From Rhizobium alarense (GTDB lineage Bacteria; Pseudomonadota; Alphaproteobacteria; Rhizobiales; Rhizobiaceae), in NCBI RefSeq assembly GCF_021555155.1, contig NZ_JAKGBU010000039.1, positions 1 to 44,672 of the forward strand: a stretch of 44,672 nucleotides of DNA, written 5' to 3'. Below the pieces are notes generated by a model that made no database searches, was not told where the DNA came from, and was given only the letters and a program-made list of their open reading frames with translations. A program made the position numbers and the translations under genes. Position 1 is the first letter of the stretch. Each line of letters begins with the position of its first letter. Below are positions 16,190 through 25,520 of the stretch, one piece after another.

Positions 16190-18853
16190 TTACTGCAGGC
16201 CGAGCAGCCGCTCCAGATATTGCCGTTCGAGACCCGGCGTCATGCCGGTGCCGAGGCGGCGGCGGATTTCTTCGAGGATCTCGCGCGCCCGCTGGATGTC
16301 GATCTCTTCCGGGATCTGCGTGCGGCCGTCGTAATCCGGACCGTGGGCCGAGGTCGGGCGTTCGCGGCCGAGCGGATCGCGCCCGTTGCGGCCTGCCTGC
16401 GGCATACCCTGGCCGGGACCCTGGCCCTGACCCATCATCGCCTGCATCTGGCTCATCATGTCCTGCGCACCCTGGCGCAGTGCTTCCAGTGCGCGGCCCT
16501 GGCTGCCGACGGCGGATTCACCCTGGCCCTGGCCGAGTGATTCGGCTGCGCCATTCATTTCGCGGCCGGCCTGGCCAAAACCCTTGCCGGGTTCGATGCC
16601 CATGCCCTTGAGCGCCTGCTCCAGTTCGCCGAGCTGCTTGGACAAGGCTTCCTGCTGGGCCTTCAGGTCTTTCAGCGCCTGTCGCAGCTCCTCGGCTGTC
16701 ATGCCGTCGGTCGGCGATTGCTGCTCGCCGTCCTGCTGCTGCTCGCCGCCGTCGCCCGGCTGCTGATCGAAGAGCTCCTCCCCGTCCTCGCCTTGCGGAT
16801 CACCGCGCTGCATGCGATCGCGCAGCGCCTGATCGTAGTTGAAGGTCTGGTCCATCAGCTGCTGCTGCTGCTGCATGAGTTCGCCGAGCTTGTCCATCTG
16901 CTGGCGCATCGCGTCGTTCTGCTGGCCCTGCTGCTGTTGCATGCGGCCGGCCTGCAGGTTGTTCATCATGCGCTGCATTTCGGAGAGCAGCTGACGGGCC
17001 TGATCCTTGGCGCCGGAGCGGGCGAGGTTCTCGATCTGGTCCATCATGCGCTGCAAATCCTGCTGGCGCAGAATCTGGCCCTGCTGCTGCGCGTTCTGCT
17101 GCATCTGCCCGTTCTTTTGCGCCTGGCGCGCGAGCTCCTCCATATAGGCCTGCATCGCTTCGCGCAGTTCCTTCATGAGCTCGGCGATCTCCTCGTCGGA
17201 GGCGTTGCGCTCGAGCGCGTCGGCGAGCGCCTGCTGCGCATCGCGCAGGCGCCGGTCGGCGAGCGACAGGTTGCCGTCCTCGATGCCGAGGGCGATCTCC
17301 CAGAGATAGTCGGCTGCTTCCCGCAACTGGTCGTCGTCGCGTGCCAGCCGCATGCGCTCCTGCGCGGATTTCAGAAGCAGGTAGTGCGTGAGATTGGGTA
17401 TCGTTTCCTCCGGCCGGATCATCAGCGCGTCGCTGAGCGCGATCGCATGCGGCAAACGGTTGGCGTCGAGCGCGAAGACCTGGCGCTGCTCCGCAACCGA
17501 AGCCGCCAGGGGTTCGAAGAAGTTCTTCGCCGGGAGGATCATCTCCTGTGGCTGGCTGCGCCCCTCCTGGCCGGCCGCATCGCGCGCGACCAGCGTGACC
17601 TTGACGCGCTTGCCGGAAAGCGGGTGTTCGGAGAGATTGCGGCTCGTCGTGCCCTTGGCATCGCGTGCATTGCGGCGCGGCAGGTCCAGGCGGTACTCGG
17701 GCGCGGGATAGAGCGGTCGGGCGTCCTTCTTCGGCTCGTCCGCCGGCACGATTTCGGCCCAGGCATTCTGGATGCCGTAGTCGTCCTTGGCGAGGAAGCT
17801 GATCTCCAGCGCGGCGGCGACCGTCGTCTTCGGCAGGCCGTCGAAAGCGATTTCGGGCACACGGTCGGGGATGATCGAGAAGGACCAGCTGCGGCCATCG
17901 ACATTCAGTTCGCCGCCGCGGGTGATCTTGTAGGTGAGCGTCTCGGTCGTCGTCTGGCCGGCCGTTGCCGCGGGTTCGGGCTTTGCCGCCGCTGTTTCGG
18001 CATCCGCTTCGCCGGCGTCGTCGTCGGTGGCGTGCTCTTCGGGCTCTTCCTCCTTCGGGCCGATGACGATCGGTTGTACCGCTTCGCCCGTCTTGAAGGT
18101 GACCGGGCGATCCGTGTCGGATCCGGTGATGCGGACCGTCAGTTCGCTGAACTGCGGTATGCGAATTTCGCCGGCCGGCGCTTCCGCGCTGCCCGTCAGG
18201 AAGACAGGCGCGCGTCCGGTATAGGCCGGCGGTGTCACCCAGGCGTCGATGCGCACATCGGGCTGCTCCTCCGCCGGCGCGCGAACGGCGACGATGTCGG
18301 ACAGCAGGCCGCCGCGGTTGGAATAGGAGAAGGCGAAGGCGACGGCGACGAGCAGCAGCGGGACGGCGCGCAAGGCATTGCGGTCATGGCTTGCGATATC
18401 GGGCTGCGGCAGGCCGGCCTGGAGCGCGCCGATCATCCGGGCCATGCGGCTCTGGTGCTCCCGCCAAAGCGCCTCGGCCATCGGGCCGCCACCGGCCGGC
18501 CGATCCTCCTGGACCCGGATCGCCTGGTGCTTCAGACCGTTGCGGCGCTCGAGCAGGCGATCGGCTTCATCGACGCTCGGCCAAACGGTGTGCGGCAGAC
18601 GGGCCAGAAGGACGGCAAGCGCGACCGCAAATGCGCCGAGCGTGGCAAGATGCAGCCAACCCGGCACGTGGCGGAAAAAGCCGAACCAGGTGACGCCGAG
18701 GAAAATGGCGACGAGCAGCACGAGCGGTAACAGGCGGGGAAGGAGGGCTTCGGCGAAGAGCACGGCACGGGCAAGGGACCGCTTCAACCGAAGTGTGCGG
18801 GACAAGTCGGCAAAGGAGTTGGGTGCGGGGTGCCTGCTTTCGTTGACCGTCAT
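16190..18853 (-). CDS. TIGR02302/DUF4175 family large membrane protein
   Basis: An 887-residue alphaproteobacterial protein of unknown function. Two hydrophobic segments near residues 38-83 (LLPRLLPLVLLVAIFLGVTW and LATLGAFAVALAVLLA) and one near residue 165-180 (VPLLLVAVAFAFSY) anchor it. A large extracytoplasmic beta-rich region follows, with VTPPAYTGRAPVFL at its start and an acidic linker near residue 270. From about residue 560 it becomes helical and extremely rich in Gln, Met, Glu and Gly, with Q-runs such as MQQQQQLMDQ, consistent with coiled coil or disorder. It ends with GTGMTPGLERQYLERLLGLQ, the conserved tail. It lies 172 bp downstream of lysA on the same strand and is convergent with the CpdR gene. 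Confidence 0.9.
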   Translation of the reverse strand: MTVNESRHPAPNSFADLSRTLRLKRSLARAVLFAEALLPRLLPLVLLVAIFLGVTWFGFFRHVPGWLHLATLGAFAVALAVLLARLPHTVWPSVDEADRLLERRNGLKHQAIRVQEDRPAGGGPMAEALWREHQSRMARMIGALQAGLPQPDIASHDRNALRAVPLLLVAVAFAFSYSNRGGLLSDIVAVRAPAEEQPDVRIDAWVTPPAYTGRAPVFLTGSAEAPAGEIRIPQFSELTVRITGSDTDRPVTFKTGEAVQPIVIGPKEEEPEEHATDDDAGEADAETAAAKPEPAATAGQTTTETLTYKITRGGELNVDGRSWSFSIIPDRVPEIAFDGLPKTTVAAALEISFLAKDDYGIQNAWAEIVPADEPKKDARPLYPAPEYRLDLPRRNARDAKGTTSRNLSEHPLSGKRVKVTLVARDAAGQEGRSQPQEMILPAKNFFEPLAASVAEQRQVFALDANRLPHAIALSDALMIRPEETIPNLTHYLLLKSAQERMRLARDDDQLREAADYLWEIALGIEDGNLSLADRRLRDAQQALADALERNASDEEIAELMKELREAMQAYMEELARQAQKNGQMQQNAQQQGQILRQQDLQRMMDQIENLARSGAKDQARQLLSEMQRMMNNLQAGRMQQQQGQQNDAMRQQMDKLGELMQQQQQLMDQTFNYDQALRDRMQRGDPQGEDGEELFDQQPGDGGEQQQDGEQQSPTDGMTAEELRQALKDLKAQQEALSKQLGELEQALKGMGIEPGKGFGQAGREMNGAAESLGQGQGESAVGSQGRALEALRQGAQDMMSQMQAMMGQGQGPGQGMPQAGRNGRDPLGRERPTSAHGPDYDGRTQIPEEIDIQRAREILEEIRRRLGTGMTPGLERQYLERLLGLQ

Positions 18854-19025
18854 CAGTCCTCGTCCCGTTCGCGCCGCAGGGGAGGACCGTGCATGCCCTC
18901 ACGGTTCGAAAGGATAACACTGTTTGTGGCGAAGACGAGGGCAGCGGCGGAAATCCCGCGACGCTGCACTGCAAATATATGTGAATGGAGCTTGCGAGAC
19001 AGGCCGTGCCGGGTCCCGCGTAGCG

Positions 19026-20294
19026 TCAGGCAAGCCAGTCGGGCGTCGAATCGAGGCCGATGAGGTCGTCGTAGCGCGGCCGCGGCCGAATCACGTGGAA
19101 GCGGTCGCCCTTGACGAGAACCTCGGGAACCAGCAGGCGCGAGTTGTATGTGCCCGCCTGAACGGCGCCATAGGCGCCCGCAGAACCGACGGCGATCAGA
19201 TCGCCGGGCTTCGGCATGGCCATCTCGCGATCGAGAGCCAGATAGTCGCCGGTCTCGCAGACGGGGCCGACCACATCCGCCTTGATGCGTGGCGCACTGG
19301 CGGCGGAAAGGCGGACCGGCTGGATCTCGTGCCAGGCCTCGTAGAGCGTCGGGCGGATCAGGTCGTTCATCGCGGCATCGACGATGACGAAGGTCTTCTC
19401 GCCGGCGTCCTTCACATAGATAACCTCGGTCACCAGGATACCCGCATTGCCGACGATGAGGCGTCCGGGCTCCGTCACGATCCTGCAGTTGAGGTCGCGA
19501 AGCTGGTTCTTGACGATCGCGGCATAGGCGTCGGGCAGCGGCGGCGGCTGGTTGTCGGTCTTGTAGGGAATGCCGAGGCCGCCGCCGACGTCGACATGAT
19601 CGATGGTATGGCCGTCGGCGCGGAGCGTGTCGACCAGCTCCCTGAGCAGCTTGAAGGCGTCGTCGAAGGGCTGCAGCTCGGTGATCTGGCTGCCGATATG
19701 CATGTCGATGCCGGTCACCCTGATGCCGGAAAGCGTCGCCGCATGGGCATAGACGGCGCGGGCACGCTCCCACGAGATGCCGAACTTGTTTTCCTTCTTG
19801 CCGGTCGAGATCTTCGCATGGGTCCGCGCGTCGACGTCCGGGTTGATGCGGAAGGAAACATGCGCCTTCCTGCCGGCCTTCACGGCGCGGGCATTCAGGA
19901 CCTCGAGCTCCGGTTCGGACTCGACGTTGAAGCAGTAGATGCCGGCCTCAATTCCAAGATCCATCTCGCGCGGCGTCTTGCCGACGCCGGAGAACATGAT
20001 GCGCGAGGCAGGCACGCCGGCGGAAAGCGCGCGGCGAAGTTCGCCTTCGGACACGACGTCGATGCCTGCACCCAGCCGGGCGAGCGTCTTCAACACCGCC
20101 TGGTTGGAATTCGCCTTCATGGCATAGCATACCATGGCGTCGACGCCGTCGAAGGCGCGGGAGAACACCTCGTAGTGGCGTTCGAGCGTTGCCGTCGAAT
20201 AGACATAGAAGGGCGTGCCGACGGTCTCGGCGATCTCGGGGACCGGCACATCCTCGGCGAAGAGAATGCCGTCGCGATAGTCGAAATGGTTCAC
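19026..20294 (-). CDS. lysA: Diaminopimelate decarboxylase
   Basis: Last step of lysine synthesis: meso-diaminopimelate to L-lysine, PLP-dependent, cytoplasmic. The PLP lysine is Lys60 in CYAMKANSN. GIDVVSEGEL follows, and HVDVGGGLGIPY is the phosphate-binding glycine loop. The cross-dimer catalytic Cys lies in GPVCETGDYLA. At 422 residues it is full length for alpha-barrel fold III decarboxylases. It follows lptM by 12 bp, so argH-lptM-lysA is probably one transcription unit. Confidence 0.96.
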   Translation of the reverse strand: MNHFDYRDGILFAEDVPVPEIAETVGTPFYVYSTATLERHYEVFSRAFDGVDAMVCYAMKANSNQAVLKTLARLGAGIDVVSEGELRRALSAGVPASRIMFSGVGKTPREMDLGIEAGIYCFNVESEPELEVLNARAVKAGRKAHVSFRINPDVDARTHAKISTGKKENKFGISWERARAVYAHAATLSGIRVTGIDMHIGSQITELQPFDDAFKLLRELVDTLRADGHTIDHVDVGGGLGIPYKTDNQPPPLPDAYAAIVKNQLRDLNCRIVTEPGRLIVGNAGILVTEVIYVKDAGEKTFVIVDAAMNDLIRPTLYEAWHEIQPVRLSAASAPRIKADVVGPVCETGDYLALDREMAMPKPGDLIAVGSAGAYGAVQAGTYNSRLLVPEVLVKGDRFHVIRPRPRYDDLIGLDSTPDWLA

Positions 20295-20306
20295 GGGTCT
20301 GGTCCG

Positions 20307-20498
20307 TCAGAGAAGGGGATCGAGGATGAAGGGCCGGTCCTCGACGTCCGCCAGCGCATCGCCGGATGTGTCGGTTCCCGAGCGGGCGACCGGTTCGGCG
20401 CCGGGCGCGTCGAGGTCACCCTTGCGGCCGCAGCCTGACAGCACGGCAGCCGTCATGGCGATGGCGACGACCAGTCTGCCGATGTCACTGAAGGTCAT
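20307..20498 (-). CDS. lptM: Small LptM-like lipoprotein
   Basis: A 63-residue lipoprotein. The signal peptide has a hydrophobic core LVVAIAMTAAVL and a lipobox LSGC with lipidated Cys23. Right after the cysteine comes GRKGDLDAP, matching the CG-x-KG-x-L motif of LptM (YifL), which in E. coli helps LptD reach its native disulfide state in the outer membrane LPS translocon. A longer in-frame ORF exists upstream, but the ATG at 20498 is the only start that puts the signal peptide at the N-terminus. It lies between argH and lysA, as yifL lies near lysine genes in other proteobacteria. Confidence 0.85.
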   Translation of the reverse strand: MTFSDIGRLVVAIAMTAAVLSGCGRKGDLDAPGAEPVARSGTDTSGDALADVEDRPFILDPLL

Positions 20499-20604
20499 GC
20501 GGGATACCTCGATGCCGGACGTGTCGAAATTGTCGTTTTCTCTTAGCGAAAAGGCTGCGGCTTGTGCACCCTCATTCTTCTGATGAGTCCTGCACGGATT
20601 TCGA

Positions 20605-22008
20605 TCAGAGCCGCTCGCGCCACCAGGCGATCTGCTGACGCACACCGGACGGAGCCGTGCCGCCGAAGGAGGTCCGGCTCGCGACCGACGCCTCGACGGT
20701 CAGCACGTCGTAGACCCTGGCGGAGATCGACGCATGGATCGACCGAAGGTCCTCCAGCGAAAGCTCCGCCAGCTCGCAGGATTTCGCCTCCGCCATGGCG
20801 ACGGCGCGGCCGGTTGCGTGATGGGCATCGCGGAAGGGGAGGCCCGCCTCGCGCACCAGCCAGTCGGCGAGATCGGTCGCCGTCGAGTAGCCCGAGCCCG
20901 CAGCCGCTTTCATCCGGTCCGTGCGTACCGTCAGGTCGCGGACCATGCCGGTCATGGCGGCTATCGCGAGTTCCAGGCTCTCGGCAGCGTCGAAGACCTG
21001 TTCCTTGTCCTCCTGCATGTCCTTGGAATAGGCGAGCGGCAGGCCCTTCATCACGGTGAGCAGCGCAACCAGCGAGCCGTTGATGCGGCCCGTCTTGGCG
21101 CGCACCAGTTCGGCTGCGTCCGGGTTCTTCTTCTGCGGCATGATGGAAGAGCCGGTCGAGAACGAATCCGAAAGCCGTATGAAACCGAACTGCGGCGTCG
21201 ACCAGATGACGATTTCCTCGGCGAGACGGGAAAGATGCGTCGCGGCGATCGCGGCGACGGACAGGAATTCCAGCGCGAAATCGCGGTCGGAGACCGTATC
21301 GATGGAGTTGCGGGTGGGCTCGCGGAAGCCGAGCGCCGACGCGGTCATGTGGCGGTCGATCGGATAGCCGGTTCCGGCAAGCGCGGCAGCGCCGATCGGG
21401 CTCTCGTCGAGCCGCTCGATCGCGTCGCGAACCCGCGAGCGGTCGCGGCCGAACATCTCCACATAGGCCATGCAGTGGTGGCCGAATGTCACGGGCTGGG
21501 CGGTCTGCAGGTGCGTGAAGCCCGGCATGACGGCCGCGGCATGTTCCTCGGCACGGTCGAGGAAGGCACCGATCAGGCCCGTCAGCAACCGCTCGGTCTT
21601 CTGGAGCTCTTCCTTGACCCAGAGGCGGAAGTCGAGCGCCACCTGATCGTTGCGCGAGCGCGCGGTATGCAGCCGGCCGGCCGCCGGACCGATCAGCTCG
21701 GCAAGCCGCGCCTCGACATTCATATGGATGTCTTCCAGGTGCCGGGAGAATTCGAAAGCGCCCGATTCGATCTCTGACAGGATCGTGTCGAGGCCGTGAA
21801 CGATCTTGTCTTTATCCTCGGCCGAAATGATGCCCTGATGCGCGAGCATCGTTGCATGCGCCTTCGAGCCGCGGATGTCCTGTGCGTAGAGCTTCTTGTC
21901 GAAACCGATCGAGGCATTTATCTCCTCCATGATCGCATCCGGTCCGGAGGCAAAGCGACCGCCCCACATCTGGTTGGAGGAACGCGTGTCAGAGGTGCCG
22001 TCAGCCAT
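20605..22008 (-). CDS. argH: Argininosuccinate lyase
   Basis: Cleaves argininosuccinate to arginine and fumarate, the final step of arginine synthesis. The fumarase/aspartase signature [11 protein letters not shown] lies near residue 275, and the substrate-binding [11 protein letters not shown] and [11 protein letters not shown] blocks are in place. The ATG at 22008 gives 467 residues, the normal length; the frame extends upstream but that part overlaps the divergent tlpA. Only 23 bp separate the argH and tlpA start codons, so the promoters must lie inside or right at the edge of the opposite gene. Confidence 0.96.
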   Translation of the reverse strand: MADGTSDTRSSNQMWGGRFASGPDAIMEEINASIGFDKKLYAQDIRGSKAHATMLAHQGIISAEDKDKIVHGLDTILSEIESGAFEFSRHLEDIHMNVEARLAELIGPAAGRLHTARSRNDQVALDFRLWVKEELQKTERLLTGLIGAFLDRAEEHAAAVMPGFTHLQTAQPVTFGHHCMAYVEMFGRDRSRVRDAIERLDESPIGAAALAGTGYPIDRHMTASALGFREPTRNSIDTVSDRDFALEFLSVAAIAATHLSRLAEEIVIWSTPQFGFIRLSDSFSTGSSIMPQKKNPDAAELVRAKTGRINGSLVALLTVMKGLPLAYSKDMQEDKEQVFDAAESLELAIAAMTGMVRDLTVRTDRMKAAAGSGYSTATDLADWLVREAGLPFRDAHHATGRAVAMAEAKSCELAELSLEDLRSIHASISARVYDVLTVEASVASRTSFGGTAPSGVRQQIAWWRERL

Positions 22009-22031
22009 GGGATGCCTATCTGGAGAATGAG

Positions 22032-22712
22032 ATGACAGTAACGAAGACGCTGGGTCTGCCGAAGGCGAGGCTCGTCGCGCTTGCCGGCGTCGCCGGGCTT
22101 CTTGCCGGTGCGGCAGCGGTATACGTGATCGAGAGCCGGTCTGGCAATGGTGCGGTGGCGACGGATGCCGGGGCGCAGCAATGCCCCGCGACGGCGGCAC
22201 TCGCCGAGCGGCTGGCGCCGCTCTCCACCGGGCAGGTCGCGGCCATGATGACGGTGGCGGAACATCGGCCTCTGCCGTCGCTTGCGTTTAAAGGCCCGGA
22301 CGGCACCGGCAGGACGATCGCCGACTTTTCCGGCAAGACGCTGCTCGTCAATCTCTGGGCGACCTGGTGCGTGCCGTGCCGCGAGGAGATGCCGGCGCTG
22401 AACGCATTGCAGAAGGAACTCGGCAGCGACCGGTTCGAAGTGGTGGCGATCAATATCGACACGGGTTCCGACGAGAAGCCCAAGGCATTCCTCGAGGAAA
22501 CGGGCGCGACTGATCTCGCCTATTACCGCGACAACTCCCTGGGCGTCTTCAACGCGCTGAAGAAGGAAGGCCTCGCCTTCGGCCTGCCGGTGACGCTTCT
22601 GATGGACGATACCGGGTGCCTCGTGTCGGCGATGAACGGTCCCGCCGCCTGGGACGGCGCGGATGCCAGGGCGCTCATCCGTGCGGCCGTGGAGAGACCG
22701 CCGGCGAGCTGA
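22032..22712 (+). CDS. tlpA: Thiol:disulfide interchange protein TlpA
   Basis: A membrane-anchored periplasmic thioredoxin-fold reductase, used in rhizobia for cytochrome oxidase copper-centre assembly. A single N-terminal helix ([20 protein letters not shown]) is followed by an AlkC/TlpA-type thioredoxin domain. The redox motif is WCVPC (Cys113/Cys116). A further cysteine at position 51 and one in DDTGCLV could form the extra disulfide seen in Tlp[13 protein letters not shown] holds the cis-Pro. GGAG lies just before the ATG. It is convergent with cysA, the two stop codons forming TGATCA back to back. Confidence 0.93.
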   Translation: MTVTKTLGLPKARLVALAGVAGLLAGAAAVYVIESRSGNGAVATDAGAQQCPATAALAERLAPLSTGQVAAMMTVAEHRPLPSLAFKGPDGTGRTIADFSGKTLLVNLWATWCVPCREEMPALNALQKELGSDRFEVVAINIDTGSDEKPKAFLEETGATDLAYYRDNSLGVFNALKKEGLAFGLPVTLLMDDTGCLVSAMNGPAAWDGADARALIRAAVERPPAS

Positions 22713-23735
22713 TCAGGCTGCCGCGTAGACGCGCGGGCGGCGGATCACCAGCGAGCCGCGCCCGCCCGCCCTGCCGGGAAACTCCGGCGACGTATCGAAC
22801 TCGACGGTGCCGCCAGCGGTCGTGAGCGCCACCACCCGCTTGGAATCGGGGCGGTCGATGACCCGGATGATCGTCGCGGCAATGCCCTGATCGTCTTCGT
22901 GCCAGACGACGTCGGCCGGGCGGAACAGCAATTGCGCCTTGCCATCGTTGATGCCCGGTGCATCGAAGGGAATGTCTTGCACGAAGGCTCTGCCGTCGCG
23001 CACCTGCGCATCCAGGTGATTGGCATCGCCGAGGAAGTTCATGACGAAGGCATTTGCCGGATTGCGGCAGACCTGCTCGGGCGCGCCCTGCTGGACGATC
23101 CTGCCCTTGTCGAGAATGACGACGCGGTCGGCGAGGTCGAGCGCCTCTTCCTGGTCGTGCGTGACGAACAGGGTTGTGATGTTGAGCTCCTCGTGGATCT
23201 TGCGAAGCCAGCGGCGCAGGTCGCGGCGCACATTCGCGTCGAGCGCGCCGAAGGGTTCGTCGAGCAGGAGAACCTTGGGATCGACGGCAAGCGCGCGGGC
23301 AAGCGCCACGCGCTGCCGCTGGCCGCCGGAGATCTGGCCGGGGAACCGATCGCCGAGACCCTTGAGCTGAATCAGATCCAGAAGCTCCTCGACCCGCTCG
23401 GCGATCTCGACCGAAGACCGCCTGACCTTCGAGACTTTCATGCCGAAGGCAATGTTCCCCGCGACCGTCATGTGCGGAAAGAGCGCATAGTGCTGGAAGA
23501 CGAAGCCGACACCGCGCTCGCGCACCGGAATGTCGGTCGCATTCTCGTCACCGAAATAGATGGCGCCGCCATCGGCGAATTCGAGTCCGGCGACCATGCG
23601 GAGGATCGTCGTCTTGCCTGAGCCGGAAGGACCGAGGAGCGCGACGAGCTCGCCACTGTCGATCTCGAGTGACACGCCGTGGACGGCGCGGAAGGTATCG
23701 AAGGTCTTGACGACGGTGTCCAGGGTGATCTTCAC
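22713..23735 (-). CDS. cysA: Sulfate/thiosulfate ABC transporter ATP-binding protein
   Basis: Cytoplasmic ATPase of the sulfate importer. Walker A is GPSGSGKTT, signature ISGGQRQRVALARAL, Walker B LLLDEPFGALD and switch VTHDQEEALDLADR. The C-terminal about 100 residues form a TOBE-like domain (LFRPADVVWHEDDQG) typical of CysA. The GTG at 23735 is the start: it overlaps the cysW stop (GTGA) and gives 340 residues starting with KITLDTVVKTF. The frame is open far upstream, but that part has no resemblance to the family. Confidence 0.95.
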   Translation of the reverse strand: MKITLDTVVKTFDTFRAVHGVSLEIDSGELVALLGPSGSGKTTILRMVAGLEFADGGAIYFGDENATDIPVRERGVGFVFQHYALFPHMTVAGNIAFGMKVSKVRRSSVEIAERVEELLDLIQLKGLGDRFPGQISGGQRQRVALARALAVDPKVLLLDEPFGALDANVRRDLRRWLRKIHEELNITTLFVTHDQEEALDLADRVVILDKGRIVQQGAPEQVCRNPANAFVMNFLGDANHLDAQVRDGRAFVQDIPFDAPGINDGKAQLLFRPADVVWHEDDQGIAATIIRVIDRPDSKRVVALTTAGGTVEFDTSPEFPGRAGGRGSLVIRRPRVYAAA

Positions 23736-24625
23736 GGTCTTGTCTCCGCGGTTGGCTCGACGCCGGCAAGCGAGGCGGGGCGGCTGCGTCGTCCCGCTCC
23801 CTGGCGCTCCAGGGCAACCTTGGCCACCAGCGTCACGATGGCGAGCAAGGCAAGGATCGACGCTGCGGCAAAGGCGCCGACGGCATTGTAGTCGTGATAG
23901 AGAAGCTCGATGTGCAGCGGCAGGGTGTTGGTCTGGCCACGGATATTGCCCGAGACGACCGACACGGCGCCGAATTCGCCCATGACACGCGAGTTGCAGA
24001 GCACGATGCCATAGAGCAGCGCCCACTTGATGTTTGGCAGCGTCACCGAGAAAAAGGTGCGCCAGCCGGAAGCGCCGAGCGACGTCGCCGCCTCCTCGAG
24101 GTCGCGGCCCTGCGCCTGCATCAACGGGATCAGTTCGCGTGCGACGAAGGGCGCCGTGACGAACATGCTGGCAATGACGATGCCCGGCAGCGCGAAGAGA
24201 ATCTTGATCTCGGCCGACTGCAGCATGGGGCCGAACAGTCCCTGCAGACCATAGACGAAAAGATAGGCGACGCCCGCGACGATCGGCGAAATGGAGAAGG
24301 GAAGCTCGATGACGATGGTCAGCAGCCGCTTGCCGCGGAAATCGAACTTGGTGATCGCCCAGGCGGCGGCCACACCGAAGACGGTGTTGATCGGCACGGC
24401 GATCAATGCCGTCACCACCGTCAGCAGGATCGCATGGCGTGTGTCCGGTTCGGCGATGGTCTTTGCGAAATAGCCGATACCGAGCGAAAAGGCCTGCGCG
24501 CCGATGACCACGAGCGGGGCGATGACGACGATTGTGACAAGGACCAGCACGATGGCGAGCAGCGTTCGGCGAAAGCGCGGATTGTCGCCCACCCGCGGCG
24601 GGCGCTTTGTCGCGTGATTGGCCAT
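23732..24625 (-). CDS. cysW: Sulfate ABC transporter permease CysW
   Basis: Inner-membrane permease, about six helices, 297 residues. The CysW-specific text includes SLGIGYFAKTIAEPDTRHAI at the start, ELPFSISPIVAGVAYLFVYG in the second helix region and the EAA loop EEAATSLGASGWRTFF. A later NSRVMGEFGAVSVVSGNIRGQ is near-universal in the family. The start follows the cysT stop by 2 bases and the end overlaps cysA by 4. Confidence 0.95.
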   Translation of the reverse strand: MANHATKRPPRVGDNPRFRRTLLAIVLVLVTIVVIAPLVVIGAQAFSLGIGYFAKTIAEPDTRHAILLTVVTALIAVPINTVFGVAAAWAITKFDFRGKRLLTIVIELPFSISPIVAGVAYLFVYGLQGLFGPMLQSAEIKILFALPGIVIASMFVTAPFVARELIPLMQAQGRDLEEAATSLGASGWRTFFSVTLPNIKWALLYGIVLCNSRVMGEFGAVSVVSGNIRGQTNTLPLHIELLYHDYNAVGAFAAASILALLAIVTLVAKVALERQGAGRRSRPASLAGVEPTAETRP

Positions 24626-24627
24626 CG

Positions 24628-25470
24628 TCAGCCCTTTACCGTGTAGCGCAGGGCACGTGCTTGCAGCAGGTTGGTGACGGCGAGCATCGTGAAGGCGGCA
24701 AGCAGCATGACCGAGGCGATCGCTGCCGAGGCGGGATAGTCGTATTCCTCGAGCCGGATGAAGGCGAGAAGTGCCGTGATCTCCGTCTCGAACGGCTGGT
24801 TGCCGGCTATGAAGATGATGGCGCCGAATTCGCCGAGACTGCGGGCGAAGGCAAGCGACACGCCCGCCAGCAGCGCCGGGGCGAGAAGCGGCAGGATGAC
24901 GCGCAGGAAGATCGACCAGTCCGTCGCTCCGAGCGTCTGGCCAGCCTCTTCCAGCGCCGGGTCGAGCTCTTCCAGAACGGGCTGAACGGTGCGCACGATG
25001 AAGGGAAGGCTGGTAAAGGCCATGGCGATCATGATGCCAAGCGGCGTATAGGCGACCTTGATGCCGATCGCGTCAAGCGGTGCTCCGAACCAGCCGTTGG
25101 TCGCGAACAGTGTCGTCAGGGAGATGCCGGCGACGGCCGTCGGCAGCGCGAAGGGCAGATCGACCAGGGCGTCAACCAGACGTCGGCCTGGGAAACGGTA
25201 GCGTACGAGGATCCAGGCAAGCGCGAGGCCGAAGACCAGGTTGAACACGGTCGCGGCGAGCGCCGAGAGAACGGTCACACGATAGCTGGCGATCGCCCGT
25301 TCTGAGGATATGATGCGCCAGTAGTCCTCCGGGCCGAGGCTCGCGGCCTTGAAGATCAACGCCGCCAGAGGCAGCACCACGATGATCGCGACATAGACGA
25401 GGGTGATGCCGAGCGTGAACGGCAGTCCGGGCAGCACGCGCCGTTTCAAGATGATTGTCCTCTCCAACAT
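24628..25470 (-). CDS. cysT: Sulfate ABC transporter permease CysT (CysU)
   Basis: The second permease of the importer, 280 residues, about six helices. Marks are VLPGLPFTLGITLVYVAIIV at the start, DLPFALPTAVAGISLTTLF, the EAA loop EEAGQTLGATDWSIF, and SLGEFGAIIFIAGNQPFETE. It starts 50 bp after the sbp stop and stops 2 bp before cysW. With sbp, cysW and cysA it completes a sulfate importer. Confidence 0.95.
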   Translation of the reverse strand: MLERTIILKRRVLPGLPFTLGITLVYVAIIVVLPLAALIFKAASLGPEDYWRIISSERAIASYRVTVLSALAATVFNLVFGLALAWILVRYRFPGRRLVDALVDLPFALPTAVAGISLTTLFATNGWFGAPLDAIGIKVAYTPLGIMIAMAFTSLPFIVRTVQPVLEELDPALEEAGQTLGATDWSIFLRVILPLLAPALLAGVSLAFARSLGEFGAIIFIAGNQPFETEITALLAFIRLEEYDYPASAAIASVMLLAAFTMLAVTNLLQARALRYTVKG

Positions 25471-25520
25471 GCGACGGGCAAAAGCCGCGGCCGACGATAT
25501 CGCTCGCAGGTGTCGACTTT

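Noticed and set aside
16718-18730. A 670-codon plus-strand open frame opposite the TIGR02302 gene.
   Set aside because: It is antisense to a gene with clear family motifs, has strongly biased Leu/His/Arg/Gln composition from GC-rich codons and no recognisable domain or ribosome site.
18924-20438. A 504-codon plus-strand frame opposite lysA.
   Set aside because: Antisense to a gene with complete catalytic motifs; typical GC-skewed shadow frame.
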